From: Akkermansiaceae bacterium UBA1506
GTDB lineage: Bacteria; Verrucomicrobiota; Verrucomicrobiia; Verrucomicrobiales; DEV007
Assembly (NCBI GenBank): GCA_002323995.1
Contig: DCQY01000011.1
Location: forward strand, 1 to 14,493
Direction: 5' to 3'
DNA length: 14,493 bases
Shown piece after piece: positions 13,268-14,493 of the stretch. The notes under the pieces were generated by a model. The model saw nothing but the letters and a program-made list of their open reading frames with translations. It ran no database searches and was not told the origin of the DNA. Position 1 is the stretch's first letter. Each line of letters starts with the position of its first letter. The position numbers and the translations under genes were made by a program.

Positions 13268-13720
13268 ATGAAGCTCACACTAATTTCTACCACTGGCCAC
13301 TTCATAGCGACAGTGCTATTCGGAACTTTCGCCTGGGTGCAAATAAACGATATCGATCCTGCGATCTATCACGAGCCCTCCAGCTTAGATGCCTTGCTCT
13401 GGTTCAGTTTCTATCTCCTCATCGCAATCTTGTTTGTCGTGTCCGTCTTTCGCACAATCTCCGCTACAATTCTCATCGTAGCTCTTACATCTTGCGTCGT
13501 CGAAATGGTGATCACGGGTCCCGGCCTATTCCAAAATCTCTTTGGTGAAGAGAATTTTTCAATGACCCAAGTCAGTATGACAGCGGAAGATCCGCGGGTA
13601 GAATTAACCCGTGAATTCTTCGGCGCCCTGATTGCTTTCGCTGCGGTTCTCTACCTGCTTATGAAACGAAGAACTTCGGCCAACCAAGAGCCCCAAAAGA
13701 GTAGTATCTCAGCTCCTTAA
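13268..13720 (+). CDS. TMEM220-like small membrane protein
   Basis: A 150-residue protein with about four hydrophobic segments (roughly 8-26, 42-60, 64-84 and 116-133). The first segment ends in FAWVQINDIDP (21-31), which resembles the Q-x-N-D-P-D-P motif of the TMEM220 family. The last is preceded by VELTREFFGALI, like the E-x-x-R-E-x-x-G-L-x-I motif of the same family. The function of that family is unknown. The middle loop (about 85-110) is polar and the C-terminus is a short basic and Ser-rich tail. The start ATG at 13268 puts the first membrane segment near the N-terminus. It converges on the sugar dehydrogenase gene with 17 bases between. Confidence 0.72.
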   Translation: MKLTLISTTGHFIATVLFGTFAWVQINDIDPAIYHEPSSLDALLWFSFYLLIAILFVVSVFRTISATILIVALTSCVVEMVITGPGLFQNLFGEENFSMTQVSMTAEDPRVELTREFFGALIAFAAVLYLLMKRRTSANQEPQKSSISAP

Positions 13721-13737
13721 GGCTCTCCAAACTAAAC

Positions 13738-14493
13738 TCAGTTGGTCGCAACGATCCGGAAAATCGCTCCTCGCCAGTCAAGGACGAGCGGCTCACCGTC
13801 AGCATCGGGATAAAAACCGGTCGGTTGAACCGTGGGATTCTTGAGATCCTCCGGCTTATCAAGGTGATAGTTCGCGGTCACCTCCTTTTTCTCGGCGTCA
13901 TAGTTGAGTGCCCAAATATTCCCAAACTTCCAATCACCGTAAATAAAGTGCCCATCTAGATCTGGGATACCATCACCTCGATAGACGAACCCTCCTGTTA
14001 TAGATAGGCCATCCGCCCTCGAATATCCGTGTATAGGATCAATTAATTCGAGGCCCTTCGGTTCCGTAGGCTTCTTGCCAAGCCACTCCATGAAGGCATC
14101 CCGGGTGGCAAAACGCTGAGCTCCCTCACGGTAGTCCCAGCCGTAGTTGCCTCCACCCTCTATGATATTGATTTCTTCCCAAAGATTTTGTCCCACATCA
14201 GCGAGATAGAAGAGTCCTGTTTCGGGATCGAACGCGCCTCCCCATGGGTTGCGAAGTCCGTAAGCCCAAATTTCGGGGCAAGCGAGGGAATCATCAACAA
14301 ATGGATTTCCCTCGGGAATGCCATATTCCAACCCGTCGCTTCGGCTGTCGACATCGATTCGGAGAACTTTGCCGTTCCACCGAGTCAGTTTCTGCGAAAG
14401 GAGGTGGACCCCGTTCTTGAGCCCCCCATCTCCGATACAAATGTAGAGAAATCCATCCGGACCAAACATCAAGTTACCTGAGTTGTGATTCCA
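13738..14493 (-). CDS. PQQ-dependent soluble sugar dehydrogenase (GSDH family), 5' end beyond window
   Basis: The minus strand is open from the right edge to the stop at 13738, 251 residues, so the N-terminal part is missing. It begins WNHNSGNLMFGPDG, which matches the HNGG-x-L-x-FGPDG stretch of the soluble glucose/aldose sugar dehydrogenase family, where the His is the catalytic base. Further family marks are YICIGDGG, AYGLRNPWGGAFDP (with the PQQ-contact Arg), YLADVGQNLWEEIN and GGNYGWDYREG. SITGGFVYRG and GHFIYGDWKFGNIW follow near the C-terminus. Such proteins are six-bladed propellers that oxidise sugars in the periplasm. Internal starts near 14469 are not real starts, since the conserved motif runs through them. 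The substrate is not predictable. Confidence 0.9.
   Translation of the reverse strand, partial: WNHNSGNLMFGPDGFLYICIGDGGLKNGVHLLSQKLTRWNGKVLRIDVDSRSDGLEYGIPEGNPFVDDSLACPEIWAYGLRNPWGGAFDPETGLFYLADVGQNLWEEINIIEGGGNYGWDYREGAQRFATRDAFMEWLGKKPTEPKGLELIDPIHGYSRADGLSITGGFVYRGDGIPDLDGHFIYGDWKFGNIWALNYDAEKKEVTANYHLDKPEDLKNPTVQPTGFYPDADGEPLVLDWRGAIFRIVATN

Overview
This window looks like ordinary chromosome from a Gram-negative-type bacterium of mid GC content. My best guess is Verrucomicrobiota, perhaps an aquatic or marine Opitutae-like member. The reasons are a secreted PQQ-like beta-propeller protein and a PQQ-type sugar dehydrogenase close together, a very basic small protein of a kind I associate with that phylum, and the absence of clear Shine-Dalgarno sequences. 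The assignment is inference. I see no insertion sequence, phage gene, CRISPR array or rRNA.

Left part (1-4792, all minus strand). In transcription order: a D-Ala-D-Ala carboxypeptidase-type protein and a 6-phosphofructokinase (15 bases apart); then, behind a plausible promoter and operator, an Lrp/AsnC regulator, a class I aminotransferase and a sugar-phosphate nucleotidyltransferase (gaps of 27 and 13 bases); then two hairpins with T tracts; then a lysine/alanine-rich small basic protein cut by the window edge. The regulator-aminotransferase pair resembles amino-acid-responsive pairs such as alaR-alaT of Bacillus.

Middle part (4793-8364). An unrecognised multi-pass membrane protein (plus) overlaps convergently with a Nudix-like protein (minus). 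The Nudix-like gene follows a SufR/ArsR-type DNA-binding regulator that has lost the usual C-terminal cysteines. Divergent from that regulator is a lysine 2,3-aminomutase (radical SAM, PLP). The 247-base divergent region holds two good inverted repeats and candidate promoters for both directions, so the regulator may control itself and the aminomutase.

Right part (8377-14493). A hemolysin III/PAQR membrane protein and NadD form a minus-strand pair. NadD is divergent from a DUF4403 protein (plus), which converges on a secreted PQQ-like propeller protein (minus). Two minus-strand tRNA genes follow, Arg(ACG) and Pro(CGG), both with encoded CCA. Then come a TMEM220-like small membrane protein (plus) and the 3' part of a soluble PQQ-dependent sugar dehydrogenase (minus), cut by the right edge.

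I find no obviously new multi-gene system. The most interesting parts are the cysteine-less SufR-like regulator facing the lysine aminomutase, the hairpin pair in front of the small basic gene, the mixed ATP/PPi signature of the phosphofructokinase, and the missing Shine-Dalgarno motifs.
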